Source: Sphingobacteriales bacterium
Lineage (GTDB): Bacteria; Bacteroidota; Bacteroidia; Chitinophagales; UBA2359
Direction of reading: 5' to 3'
Assembly (NCBI GenBank): GCA_016700115.1
Contig: CP064999.1
Coordinates: forward strand, 496,001-560,000
Length of the DNA stretch: 64,000 nt
Position 1 is the first letter of the stretch, and each line of letters opens with the position of its first letter. The notes beneath the pieces are model-generated. The model was given only the letters and a program-made list of their open reading frames with translations, was not told the DNA's origin and did no database searches. Below, in pieces: positions 46,072 to 54,137 of the stretch. A program made the translations under genes and the position numbers.

Positions 46072-46622
46072 ATAAATTCAGGTATTCGATGAAGTGATGG
46101 GTAATGTAATAGCTTACAAGATGCTAAAATATGGATCAAAGGTGCTTACAAAGTAAGATAAAAAAACAACACGATGAGTCTGATATAAGTAAAAACAAAT
46201 CAACCCTGTAAAATGATGGTATTGCCTGATTCATTTATACCCTTCATAGAAAAATTTTATGAATGTTAGCCATCAAATACAGATCACCTATATATCCCCT
46301 CTCCTTTCATTAACTTACCTCTCCAAATTTACCGGCTTCTGTTTCCACAGAAGCAACCTTAATTGAATTGCTAATGTTTAAAGTTTAGAATCTACCGGAT
46401 GAAAGGATAAATTGACCGTTTAAGACACACTTACCAATCTGGTTGCCAATAGAATATTTATTTTCCCGATTGATTGTTATCTTTACAAGTCAGGATGGGG
46501 TAAGTGACTGCCGACTTAAAAGAAATTTATAAACTTTCATGTTCAACATTTACCCCGGCCACGCAAACCATGTTTAACCGGCAATTGTTTTTGGGTCGCT
46601 GCCATTATTCACTCAACCTGCT
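46072..46622. promoter_or_regulatory. Divergent intergenic region (551 bp)
   Basis: No gene. A perfect hairpin GCTTCTGT-TTCC-ACAGAAGC lies at 46335-46354 without a T-run. Possible -7 box TATCTTTA near 46479-46487 for the plus-strand gene, weakly supported. The promoter of the alpha-2-macroglobulin gene must lie on the other side. Confidence 0.4.
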
Positions 46623-49600
46623 ATGAAATCTATGCCAAATCATGTTCTTTCCATCACCTTTCTGCAAAGGTTTGGTTTAATCCCCTGTCTCAGAACAGCA
46701 ATCCGAATGTTCTTTTGTTTGGCACTGCTTAGCGGATTATTTGTCTGCCAACATCAGATGAATGCGCAATACAACCTAACCTTTCGCAGTCAGTTGAACT
46801 ATACTCAAAATGCAAACGATGTATGGGGTTATGTGTCGCCGGGCGGTATCGAGTATGCCATAGTAGGAACACAAACCGGAGTTTCTATTGTGGATGTGAA
46901 CAATCCGGATGCCATTAGTGAAGTGCAGTTTATTCCGGGGGTAGATAATGTTTGGCGGGATGTAGATATTTGGCAGAACTACGCTTATGTAACTACCGAA
47001 TCAGCAGCAGCAGGAGGTCTGTTGATTATTGACCTCTCTAACCTTCCGGCATCAGCCAATAGTTTTTATACTCAATTGGGATTTGGATTTACCACTGCTC
47101 ATACAATTTGGATTGACGAAAACGGTATTGGTTATCTGTTCGGTGCTAATTCTACCGGACAAGGCAGCGGCACTTTTATGATAGACATTGCATCTGATTT
47201 AACTAATCCGGCTTATTTGGGTAAATATAACGGCGCTTATGTTCACGATGGTTTTGTCAGAAACGATACCCTTTGGAGTGCTGAGATTTTTGTGGGACAT
47301 TTCAGGGTAGTAGATGTGAGCAATAAAAATGCTCCCGTTATTCTGGCAACACAAAGCACCCCCAACACATTTACTCATAACGCATGGCCTACCGATGACG
47401 GTCAGTATTTGTTTACCACCGACGAAGTTAACAACTCGTATGTAACCGCCTATGATGTCAGCGATTTAGACAATATTACCGAACTTGACCGGTATCAGCA
47501 TGACCCGGGGTCTTTAGCTATTCCACACAATGTTTATGTCAATGGCAACTTTCTGAACATTGCCTACTACACCGCCGGAACTACTATTGTGGATGCCACC
47601 TATCCCTATAACCTCATTGAAGTCGGACATTACGACACCAACATTTTGACCGGTGGGGGTTTCAACGGGGTTTGGGCAGTTTACCCATTTCTTCCATCCG
47701 GCAATATTCTGGTATCCGACCGCCAACAGGGTTTGTTTGTTTTAACCCCTGAATATGTTCAGGCTTGTTATCTGGAAGGATTAGTAACCAATTTTGTGAC
47801 AGGTGAACCTATTCCTGCTGCGAACATACAGATTATCGGAGTTTCAGGTGCTCAGACGAATACCAATTTTTCGGGATTTTATGCCACAGGTGCTGCACAA
47901 ACGGGAACCTATAATGTAGTTGTTTCAGCAAACGGTTTTTATACAGATACCATTTCCATCAACCTGACGACAAACGGAGTGGTTAACTTGCTGAATGTTG
48001 GCTTATTGCCCAACGCTCCCTGCTCCATTCCTCCTTCCGGATTAACAGCAACTGACATATCGTTTTCTTCTGCCGTCCTGAGTTGGGTAGCAACACCCGA
48101 AGCACTCAGCTATGTATTGCGTTATCGAAAAACGGGATTGACCGAATGGCAAACATTTTCTGTTGCCGATACCTCTTATCAGCTTAACGGTTTAAATGCT
48201 GCAACAGAATATGAATTTCAGGTTCATTCACTTTGTCAAAGTGGTTACCAATCTAATTATTCCTCGCTTTTTGTCTTTAATACATTGCCGTATTGTGCCC
48301 CTCCAACAGGTCTGTTTGCGTCTTCACCTACTCCAAATAGTGCTAAACTTCAATGGTATGCTCAGTTAAACACCACCGGCTTTCTCGTGCAATACCGGCA
48401 ATCAGGTATAGAAGCCACATGGACAACCGTCAATGCTTCCTCAAACATCCTCACAATAAATGGATTGATGCCATGCACCAATTACGAATTCGCAGTCGCT
48501 GCCAATTGTTCGGACGGACAAACCAGTAATTTCAGTTCAATTTTGCCTTTTACAACTTCCACACCGGTTGTTTCGTTCAATACCACTTCCATAGCTACAT
48601 GCAACCTGCCTTTTAATCTCAACAACCTTTTGACCGGAAGTACGGGAGGTGTTTGGTCGGGAGGCGCTTATGTTTCCGGCAGTCTGTTTAATCCTTCCGG
48701 GCTCGCACCGGGGCAATACAGCATCACTTACACCATTTACGGCGGAAATTGTGCGCCTTCACAAACAGGTTTTATTACCGTAATTTCTGCTCCTGATGCC
48801 TCTTTTAACACAACAACCATAGAAATTTGCGAGGGCTTATTCAACCTGAATACCCTGATAACAGGCACATCGGGCGGAGTATGGTCTGGCAGCAGCGAAT
48901 ACATAGCTGCCGGATTTTTTATTCCAAATACACTGCAACCCGGCTCTTATCCTGTTACCTATACTGTTGGAACAGGCAGTTGTCAGACCTCCTTAACTCA
49001 GATGTTGCAAGTGGTTTATTGCCCTACTTTGGTTCGGTTAAAAGTTTTTTTAGAAGGGGCATATCTTGATCCTGACAGTATGCGTACTTATTTGGCAGAA
49101 AATTCACTTTTACCCCAAACACAACCTTATCATCAGTTGCCGTGGATGTATGAAGGAACCGAAATGGTTGATCAATTTCCATCGAATACTGTTGACTGGG
49201 TGCTGATTTCCCTGTATCAGGCCGGCAACAACACAGAACTGGTGGCTCAAAGAGCCGCATTACTTCTAAAAAACGGTATTGTGGCTGATGTAGATGGAAC
49301 TGCCGATGGTGTTAAATTTCCAAACCTGCCGCCCAACCAAAGCTACTATGTTGCAGTTCGCCACAGAAATCACTTAGCAGTCATGAGCGCCAATCCCTTT
49401 GTTCCCGACGGATCGGTCTATGATTTTACAAATTCCGCAACACAAGCTTTGGGCACAAATCAACTAAAACCGGTAAACGGCGGTTATTTTGCCCTGAAAG
49501 CCGGTGATATAGATTCCAACGGGGTAATCACAGTAGCAGACTTTAACCTGTACAGTGCTCAATCATCAGCAATCATGCAATATAACGATGCCGATGTGCA

Positions 49601-49685
49601 ACTGAATGGCTCGGTTACCGTAGCAGACTTTAATCTTTTTGCCGGCAATAACAGCAGTGTAGGTGTCCCACAAATTCGCTTTTAA
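46623..49685 (+). CDS. Large secreted protein with choice-of-anchor B region, FN3 domains and dockerin-like end
   Basis: The 1020-residue protein has a signal peptide (two start options at 46623 and 46632; cleavage near MNAQ). Residues about 50-400 form a choice-of-anchor B-like repeat domain: WGYVSPGGIEYAIVGTQTG, then AYVTTESA, VVDVSNKNAPVIL, TTDEVNNSYVTAYDVSDL, WAVYPFLPSGNILVSD (propeller-like blades). A carboxypeptidase-regulatory-like region (about 405-470) and two fibronectin III domains follow, then two Ig-like repeats beginning TTSIATCNLPFNLN and TTTIEICEGLFNLN. The C-terminus lacks a YPNP-type T9SS tail and instead has two loops GDIDSNGVITVADFNLY and DADVQLNGSVTVADFNLF, like dockerin calcium loops. 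Confidence 0.82.
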   Translation: MKSMPNHVLSITFLQRFGLIPCLRTAIRMFFCLALLSGLFVCQHQMNAQYNLTFRSQLNYTQNANDVWGYVSPGGIEYAIVGTQTGVSIVDVNNPDAISEVQFIPGVDNVWRDVDIWQNYAYVTTESAAAGGLLIIDLSNLPASANSFYTQLGFGFTTAHTIWIDENGIGYLFGANSTGQGSGTFMIDIASDLTNPAYLGKYNGAYVHDGFVRNDTLWSAEIFVGHFRVVDVSNKNAPVILATQSTPNTFTHNAWPTDDGQYLFTTDEVNNSYVTAYDVSDLDNITELDRYQHDPGSLAIPHNVYVNGNFLNIAYYTAGTTIVDATYPYNLIEVGHYDTNILTGGGFNGVWAVYPFLPSGNILVSDRQQGLFVLTPEYVQACYLEGLVTNFVTGEPIPAANIQIIGVSGAQTNTNFSGFYATGAAQTGTYNVVVSANGFYTDTISINLTTNGVVNLLNVGLLPNAPCSIPPSGLTATDISFSSAVLSWVATPEALSYVLRYRKTGLTEWQTFSVADTSYQLNGLNAATEYEFQVHSLCQSGYQSNYSSLFVFNTLPYCAPPTGLFASSPTPNSAKLQWYAQLNTTGFLVQYRQSGIEATWTTVNASSNILTINGLMPCTNYEFAVAANCSDGQTSNFSSILPFTTSTPVVSFNTTSIATCNLPFNLNNLLTGSTGGVWSGGAYVSGSLFNPSGLAPGQYSITYTIYGGNCAPSQTGFITVISAPDASFNTTTIEICEGLFNLNTLITGTSGGVWSGSSEYIAAGFFIPNTLQPGSYPVTYTVGTGSCQTSLTQMLQVVYCPTLVRLKVFLEGAYLDPDSMRTYLAENSLLPQTQPYHQLPWMYEGTEMVDQFPSNTVDWVLISLYQAGNNTELVAQRAALLLKNGIVADVDGTADGVKFPNLPPNQSYYVAVRHRNHLAVMSANPFVPDGSVYDFTNSATQALGTNQLKPVNGGYFALKAGDIDSNGVITVADFNLYSAQSSAIMQYNDADVQLNGSVTVADFNLFAGNNSSVGVPQIRF

Positions 49686-49777
49686 CATTATTTTAATCCG
49701 GTTAAAATACATCAAAGGGGTAAAAATATAGCTCCTCTATCAATTTTAATGACCGAAACCTAACTTATTAGTCAATA

Positions 49778-50395
49778 ATGTCGAAATTGCCGTACCCTTC
49801 TAAAATATTAAAAACAGGGGAAAATCAATTGTCCGAAATACGAACACTGCCCGATAAGGATTTGGTGGCATTAATCATTGACAGTGGTGATACCTCGCTG
49901 TTTGGCGAGTTGTATGACCGCTATGCCAATAAAGTCTATCGCAAATGTATTTCAATGGTCAAAAACACCGAAGATGCTCAGGACCTGGCACATGAGGTAT
50001 TGGTGAAAGCCTTTTTAAATATTTCAAAGTTTGCGGGCAATTCCAGTTTTTCTACCTGGGTGTATGCCATTACCTACAATCAATGTATAGATTTTATCAG
50101 AAGTAAACAAAAAATTAAACTATCGGATGCCGATAACGAACGCTTGCCCGACCTGACCGACGAAAGGGATTCAGAATTAGTTGACAAAGAGTTGTTTGAA
50201 ATTGAAATCAACTTGTTGATGCAGTTGTTACAGCTTCTCAATCCCGATGACCGGGCAATTTTGTTGATGAAATATCAGGACGATATGTCAATAGAAGATA
50301 TCCAAACTGTATTGAACCTGAACAGCAGTGCAGTTAAAATGAGACTTAAAAGAGCAAGAGACCGCTTGCGTATTTTTTACCAAAAACATCAGTAA
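49778..50395 (+). CDS. ECF-type RNA polymerase sigma factor
   Basis: The 205-residue protein has sigma region 2 (residues about 40-110: ELYDRYANKVYRKCISMVKNTEDAQDLAHEVLVKAFLNI and FSTWVYAITYNQCIDFIR, given in parts) and region 4 (about 150-203: LNPDDRAILLMKYQDDMSIEDIQTVLNLNSSAVKMRLKRARDRL in parts). Region 1.1 and 3 are absent, as in ECF sigma factors. No anti-sigma protein is next to it; a 62-residue protein follows after 169 bp. Many Bacteroidota carry numerous ECF factors and their targets are unknown here. Confidence 0.92.
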   Translation: MSKLPYPSKILKTGENQLSEIRTLPDKDLVALIIDSGDTSLFGELYDRYANKVYRKCISMVKNTEDAQDLAHEVLVKAFLNISKFAGNSSFSTWVYAITYNQCIDFIRSKQKIKLSDADNERLPDLTDERDSELVDKELFEIEINLLMQLLQLLNPDDRAILLMKYQDDMSIEDIQTVLNLNSSAVKMRLKRARDRLRIFYQKHQ

Positions 50396-50564
50396 TATAA
50401 ATCCTTTAATCTCCCTTCACCGCCTAATTTTGAGAAATTAAATAGTTTTAAGCCTGCTTCCTTTTAAAATCAATTTTTGACTGTTGAAGCTTTCAGATTT
50501 TTGGAATATCACTACACAAAAAACCGGACTAACCTTTTTTCAACATTTTTTACCGATTTGAATC

Positions 50565-50753
50565 ATGGAAAAAAATCCTTTCAAACAAATAGTAGAAAAC
50601 GAAGCACTGCCAAAAAACCATAAAAACAAGGTTCTTAATACGATAGATACGACCAAATTCTGGTTTGATGTCATTGATTTATTTACCTTTAAACAGGTTC
50701 AGGCACACACCGAACTGATGCAAACAATGCTCGAAAACTGGAACAATAAATAA
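50565..50753 (+). CDS. Small conserved protein downstream of the sigma factor (62 aa)
   Basis: The product MEKNPFKQIVENEALP, then KNKVLNTIDTTKFWFDVIDLFTFKQVQ is fully ordered and amphipathic, with no signal peptide. The position after an ECF sigma gene, the good ATG after a long leader, and the composition unlike a chance frame suggest a real gene; I recall similar short proteins next to sigma factors in Bacteroidota. It may bind the sigma factor, but this is inference. The next gene, MscS-like, starts 98 bp later. Confidence 0.55.
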   Translation: MEKNPFKQIVENEALPKNHKNKVLNTIDTTKFWFDVIDLFTFKQVQAHTELMQTMLENWNNK

Positions 50754-50851
50754 CATTGATTACTCCGTCTTTTTTTAAAAACATCAATTAGCAGCCCTTC
50801 AGGTATAATCACTACACTTGAAACCCTTGATAAACAAACAATGTCAGACTT

Positions 50852-51685
50852 ATGGAAGAAATAATTACCTTTAAAGATGTTATCACCGCATCTTTTCTCA
50901 AATTTATACAATCGTTCATGGATGCACTGCCATCTGTATTGGCTGCATTCTTATTGCTTCTTCTCGGTTGGTTTTTTGCAAGGATAGTATCATTTCTCAT
51001 CATCAAGTTTTTGAGTGTGGTGAAATTCAATACCCTTGCCAGTCGCATCAGTGCAACAAGAATACTTGAAAAGGCAAACATCCAGCTCTCTCCTGTTCAT
51101 ATCGTGTCAAAATTTGCTTACTGGTTAATCCTGCTCCTGTTTTTTGTGACAGCAACCGACACATTGGGTTGGACGATTGTTTCAGAGCAAATCAGCAAAC
51201 TCATCGGATTTTTACCCACTCTGCTCAGCGGTATTGTTATTTTCATCATCGGTCTTTATATCGCTACCTTTTTCAAAGAAATTGTGGCTGCCGCTACCAC
51301 TTCACTTAGTGTTACAGGAGGCAGAATTATCAGCGGGTTTGTGTTTTATTTTTTAGTGGTAATCATCAGCATCACCGCTTTAGATCAGATAGGGATAGAC
51401 ACTTCCATCATCACCTCCAATGTGGTGCTCATTTTGGGTGCTATTTTATTGGCCGCGAGTATTTCTTATGGAATTGCATCCAAAACCATTTTGGCCAATA
51501 TGCTGGCTGCTTTTTACAGCCGTAAAACTTTTCGGGTTGGCCAATATATTCGCATTGACGATATAGAGGGTGAAATTTTGAGCATTGACACCATTGCCCT
51601 GACTTTGCAAACCGAAACCGATAAAGTAGTCATTCCGACACATGAACTCATATCAAAACGAGTGCATATTATAAGTGAAATGTAA
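50852..51685 (+). CDS. MscS-family mechanosensitive channel
   Basis: The 277-residue protein has membrane helices in residues 20-45 (SVLAAFLLLLLGWFFARIV), 85-110, 115-150 and 170-205, with the pore-lining region ILLAASISYGIASKTILANMLAAFY in part, then the beta domain signature FRVGQYIRIDDIEGEILSIDTIALTLQT in part and VVIPTHELISKRV. It opens when membrane tension rises and lets solutes out. N-terminal helices look like the conserved TM-helix repeat of bacterial channel proteins. It ends just before a terminator-less spacer leading to the lipoprotein gene. Confidence 0.9.
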   Translation: MEEIITFKDVITASFLKFIQSFMDALPSVLAAFLLLLLGWFFARIVSFLIIKFLSVVKFNTLASRISATRILEKANIQLSPVHIVSKFAYWLILLLFFVTATDTLGWTIVSEQISKLIGFLPTLLSGIVIFIIGLYIATFFKEIVAAATTSLSVTGGRIISGFVFYFLVVIISITALDQIGIDTSIITSNVVLILGAILLAASISYGIASKTILANMLAAFYSRKTFRVGQYIRIDDIEGEILSIDTIALTLQTETDKVVIPTHELISKRVHIISEM

Positions 51686-51817
51686 GGAAACATTTCCGGA
51701 AAAAACTTGTTGAAAACGTCCTTGATTTTGAGTGCTTTTAGTCTTAAAGGTATATATTTAAAAGGAGAGATAAATTTTTTTTAAGTTAAAGCATACTAAA
51801 TAATAAAATCGTTTCAG

Positions 51818-51825
51818 TACCTTTG
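51818..51825 (+). promoter_or_regulatory. Promoter -7 box TACCTTTG of the coiled-coil lipoprotein gene
   Basis: TACCTTTG fits TAnnTTTG. It contains the TTG at 51823 that could be taken for a start, so translation must begin at the next ATG, 51862, about 36 bp downstream. No clear -33 TTTG. Confidence 0.6.
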
Positions 51826-51861
51826 CACTGTTTTTACACAAAATCAAAAATTATCTTAATT

Positions 51862-52563
51862 ATGAAAAAATTATTTGGCCTTTTATCTGTTGCTGTTTTA
51901 ATCTTTTGGATGGGCTCTTGCAATAAAGCTGCCGACCCACAATTGTTGACAGACATTTCTTCGTTTGAAACCGACTGGTCTGGTTTGTTGAGTGATGTTT
52001 CTAACCTTGCAAACGCAGTTAAAAGCGAAACCGCAAATTTTGATGCTAAAATTGCTGAAAGCAAAGCCGGTACTGAAGCTTTGAAAGGTACTGCCAAAAC
52101 TCAGGCTGATTCTCTGTTAAACTTGTTCAATGATGTTAAAAACAGAGCAGGTGCTATCGGAAGCGGTGCTGACGGTATTTTATCCAAAATCAACGAAATC
52201 ACCGGTCAATTCCAAAGCTGGAAAGAGAAAGTTACTAAATTGGAAATTAAAACCGATGCCGCTAAAACCGACCTCGCTAACTACAAAACCCAATTGGAAG
52301 GTTTGAAAGGTGAAGCAGGCAATCTTAAATCAAGCTGGGATGGCGCTATGAGCATGGTTGGCACAATTACCTCTGCTATTGCTGCTTTAAAAACAGCACC
52401 TGCTACACCCGAAAAAACGGCTACCGGTAAACCCGCTACCAAACCCACCACGAAACCCAAAACTACCACCACTACTACTACCACTCCTACTTCTACTACG
52501 CTTACCCCCAAACAAGTAGAAGAAAAAATGCAGAATGTACGTGGTAACGCCACAAAAAAATAA
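51862..52563 (+). CDS. Coiled-coil lipoprotein with Thr/Pro/Lys-rich tail
   Basis: From ATG 51862 the product is 233 residues with a lipoprotein signal (VAVLIFWMGSC, lipobox). The mature part is mostly alpha helix with heptad-like spacing (residues 25-180, many Lys/Glu/Ala), compatible with a periplasmic coiled coil, and ends in a low-complexity Thr/Pro/Lys tail (TKPTTKPKTTTTTT in part) before KQVEEKMQNVRGNATKK. No family is certain. The promoter box at 51818 and terminator at 52594 make it a clean one-gene unit, and its short, regular, highly codon-biased sequence suggests strong expression (inference). Confidence 0.75.
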   Translation: MKKLFGLLSVAVLIFWMGSCNKAADPQLLTDISSFETDWSGLLSDVSNLANAVKSETANFDAKIAESKAGTEALKGTAKTQADSLLNLFNDVKNRAGAIGSGADGILSKINEITGQFQSWKEKVTKLEIKTDAAKTDLANYKTQLEGLKGEAGNLKSSWDGAMSMVGTITSAIAALKTAPATPEKTATGKPATKPTTKPKTTTTTTTTPTSTTLTPKQVEEKMQNVRGNATKK

Positions 52564-52593
52564 ACTTTATTTCTCATAAGGTAACACTGAAAG

Positions 52594-52631
52594 AGACTTG
52601 CCGGAGCAAATCCGGCAAGTCTTTTTTTTTT
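52594..52631 (+). terminator. Strong intrinsic terminator
   Basis: AGACTTGCCGGA (52594-52605), loop GCAAA, TCCGGCAAGTCT (52611-52622), then ten T. Ends the lipoprotein gene. Confidence 0.95.
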
Positions 52632-52675
52632 GCCTCTTACCTTTTCAAATATAAAATGTCTTAACTTCGGTCATT

Positions 52676-53908
52676 ATGCCCGGTCATTTTGTTACTATCA
52701 ATGACATCTTAACGCTTTACCAACATTTGCTGGAAATGCGGACAACCATAGATGGGGATGGTAGCCTTTGTCCAAAATTATTTGATCGCCTCAACGACGA
52801 ACTGACAAAAGTAATTAATCTGAAAGAGCAACAGTTTGAAGCGCTCAGGTTGAAAGACTTAAGTCGTCAAATCGAATCTCTGTTTCAGTATTTAGAGCAG
52901 TTTCGCTTTTTTAAGGAAACCGTCAATACTTTTTTCAACCTGTTTCCTTCGGAGCAAAAAGATGTTTTTGAAGACCATTCCCGGTACCTGCAAATTCAAT
53001 TGACAATAAGAAGATTGTTTACCGATTTTCAGGAAGGCAACTACCTGCAAAGCCGGATTATTTTAAGCCTTGACCGGTTAAAAAGCCTGATTCAAACCTA
53101 TTCGGAACACAGGGAACAACGAAAAATAGAACAACAAAATTTAGACTGCCAAATTCCATTAAACAGTTTGCCAATCTTCACTCCTTTACAGGATACAAAT
53201 TACGACGGGTTAAGCACCTACATGGGTCAGTTTTTCCCAAAAAACACCGCTGCTAATTACACTTCTGAACAGTTAACTCAAATTGAGCACGGCTATTTTT
53301 CGCTTAAAGTTGAAGCGTTAAAAGCTGAATTGAATAAAAAAAACAGCCTGTATGCTCCACTTCTGCCCGATCTAAAGCAGGCACTTAAAGAAAACGATCA
53401 TCCCCGAATCCGTATTATTCTTCAAACAATGAGCGAATTGGCACCGCCTATTCAAATTACCCGACCCGGAAATGATGGAAAAAATTATTTCAAAGTCATA
53501 CAAGTTCAGGGAACAGCACCTCCTGATAGTCCGGTTAGCATAGTTTTAAACGGCACTCACCAATATAACACCCATGCCAATCCTGCCGGAAAATTTTCTT
53601 TTGAACATATAGAACTAAATCCAGGGCAAAACACCCTGATCTGCTTTAACCCCCGCCTTCGGTTTATGTACCCTGACGTTCAGCGACAAATCCATCTAAT
53701 CGAAAAACTTCCGTTTGAAGGACGAATAGACCCTGTAACCCAACAATACTTAGAGCCGGAAAATATTGATACCATTGTGAGATGCGAAAAATGCCGGAAT
53801 TACATGTATGCCTACTCAGTTTCCGAAAACGATAATATTTGTGTTATTTTGAAATGTAATAGTAAAAATTTTTACAAAAATTCTCAACCAGAATTTTGGA
53901 CAGAATAG
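52676..53908 (+). CDS. Unknown protein with helical N-terminus, Ig-like middle and zinc-ribbon-like C-terminus
   Basis: The 410-residue protein is not recognised. Residues 1-250 are mainly helical (for example LFDRLNDELTKVINLKEQQFEAL in part). Residues about 270-350 are beta-rich and resemble a surface Ig-like fold (KVIQVQGTAPPDSPVSIVLNG). The C-terminus has C370-x2-C373-x15-C389-x4-C394, a pattern fit for a zinc ribbon. No signal peptide, so it may be cytosolic despite the Ig-like part. It is 45 bp after the terminator of the lipoprotein gene and ends in TAG. The next gene mrdA is 229 bp on. Worth a structure prediction. Confidence 0.75.
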   Translation: MPGHFVTINDILTLYQHLLEMRTTIDGDGSLCPKLFDRLNDELTKVINLKEQQFEALRLKDLSRQIESLFQYLEQFRFFKETVNTFFNLFPSEQKDVFEDHSRYLQIQLTIRRLFTDFQEGNYLQSRIILSLDRLKSLIQTYSEHREQRKIEQQNLDCQIPLNSLPIFTPLQDTNYDGLSTYMGQFFPKNTAANYTSEQLTQIEHGYFSLKVEALKAELNKKNSLYAPLLPDLKQALKENDHPRIRIILQTMSELAPPIQITRPGNDGKNYFKVIQVQGTAPPDSPVSIVLNGTHQYNTHANPAGKFSFEHIELNPGQNTLICFNPRLRFMYPDVQRQIHLIEKLPFEGRIDPVTQQYLEPENIDTIVRCEKCRNYMYAYSVSENDNICVILKCNSKNFYKNSQPEFWTE

Positions 53909-54085
53909 GCGAACAATTGTAATGTCAGCCTCGTGTGTATGATTTTCTTGTTCTGTGACTTTATGCTTATAGTATAACTTGAATATCTTTCAACTTTCAT
54001 GATATAAGTTCTGAACGATGTTATCTAAATTGGTTGACACTCCGGTAAATTATGTTGATTATTCTGTTTCCCCAAAATTACTTAG

Positions 54086-54093
54086 TATCTTTG
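54086..54093 (+). promoter_or_regulatory. Promoter -7 box TATCTTTG of mrdA
   Basis: TATCTTTG fits TAnnTTTG and lies 45 bp before the TTG start. No convincing -33 box. Confidence 0.45.
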
Positions 54094-54137
54094 TACACAT
54101 TATCGGGTAGCGTATAAATAATTCGCAATATAAACTA

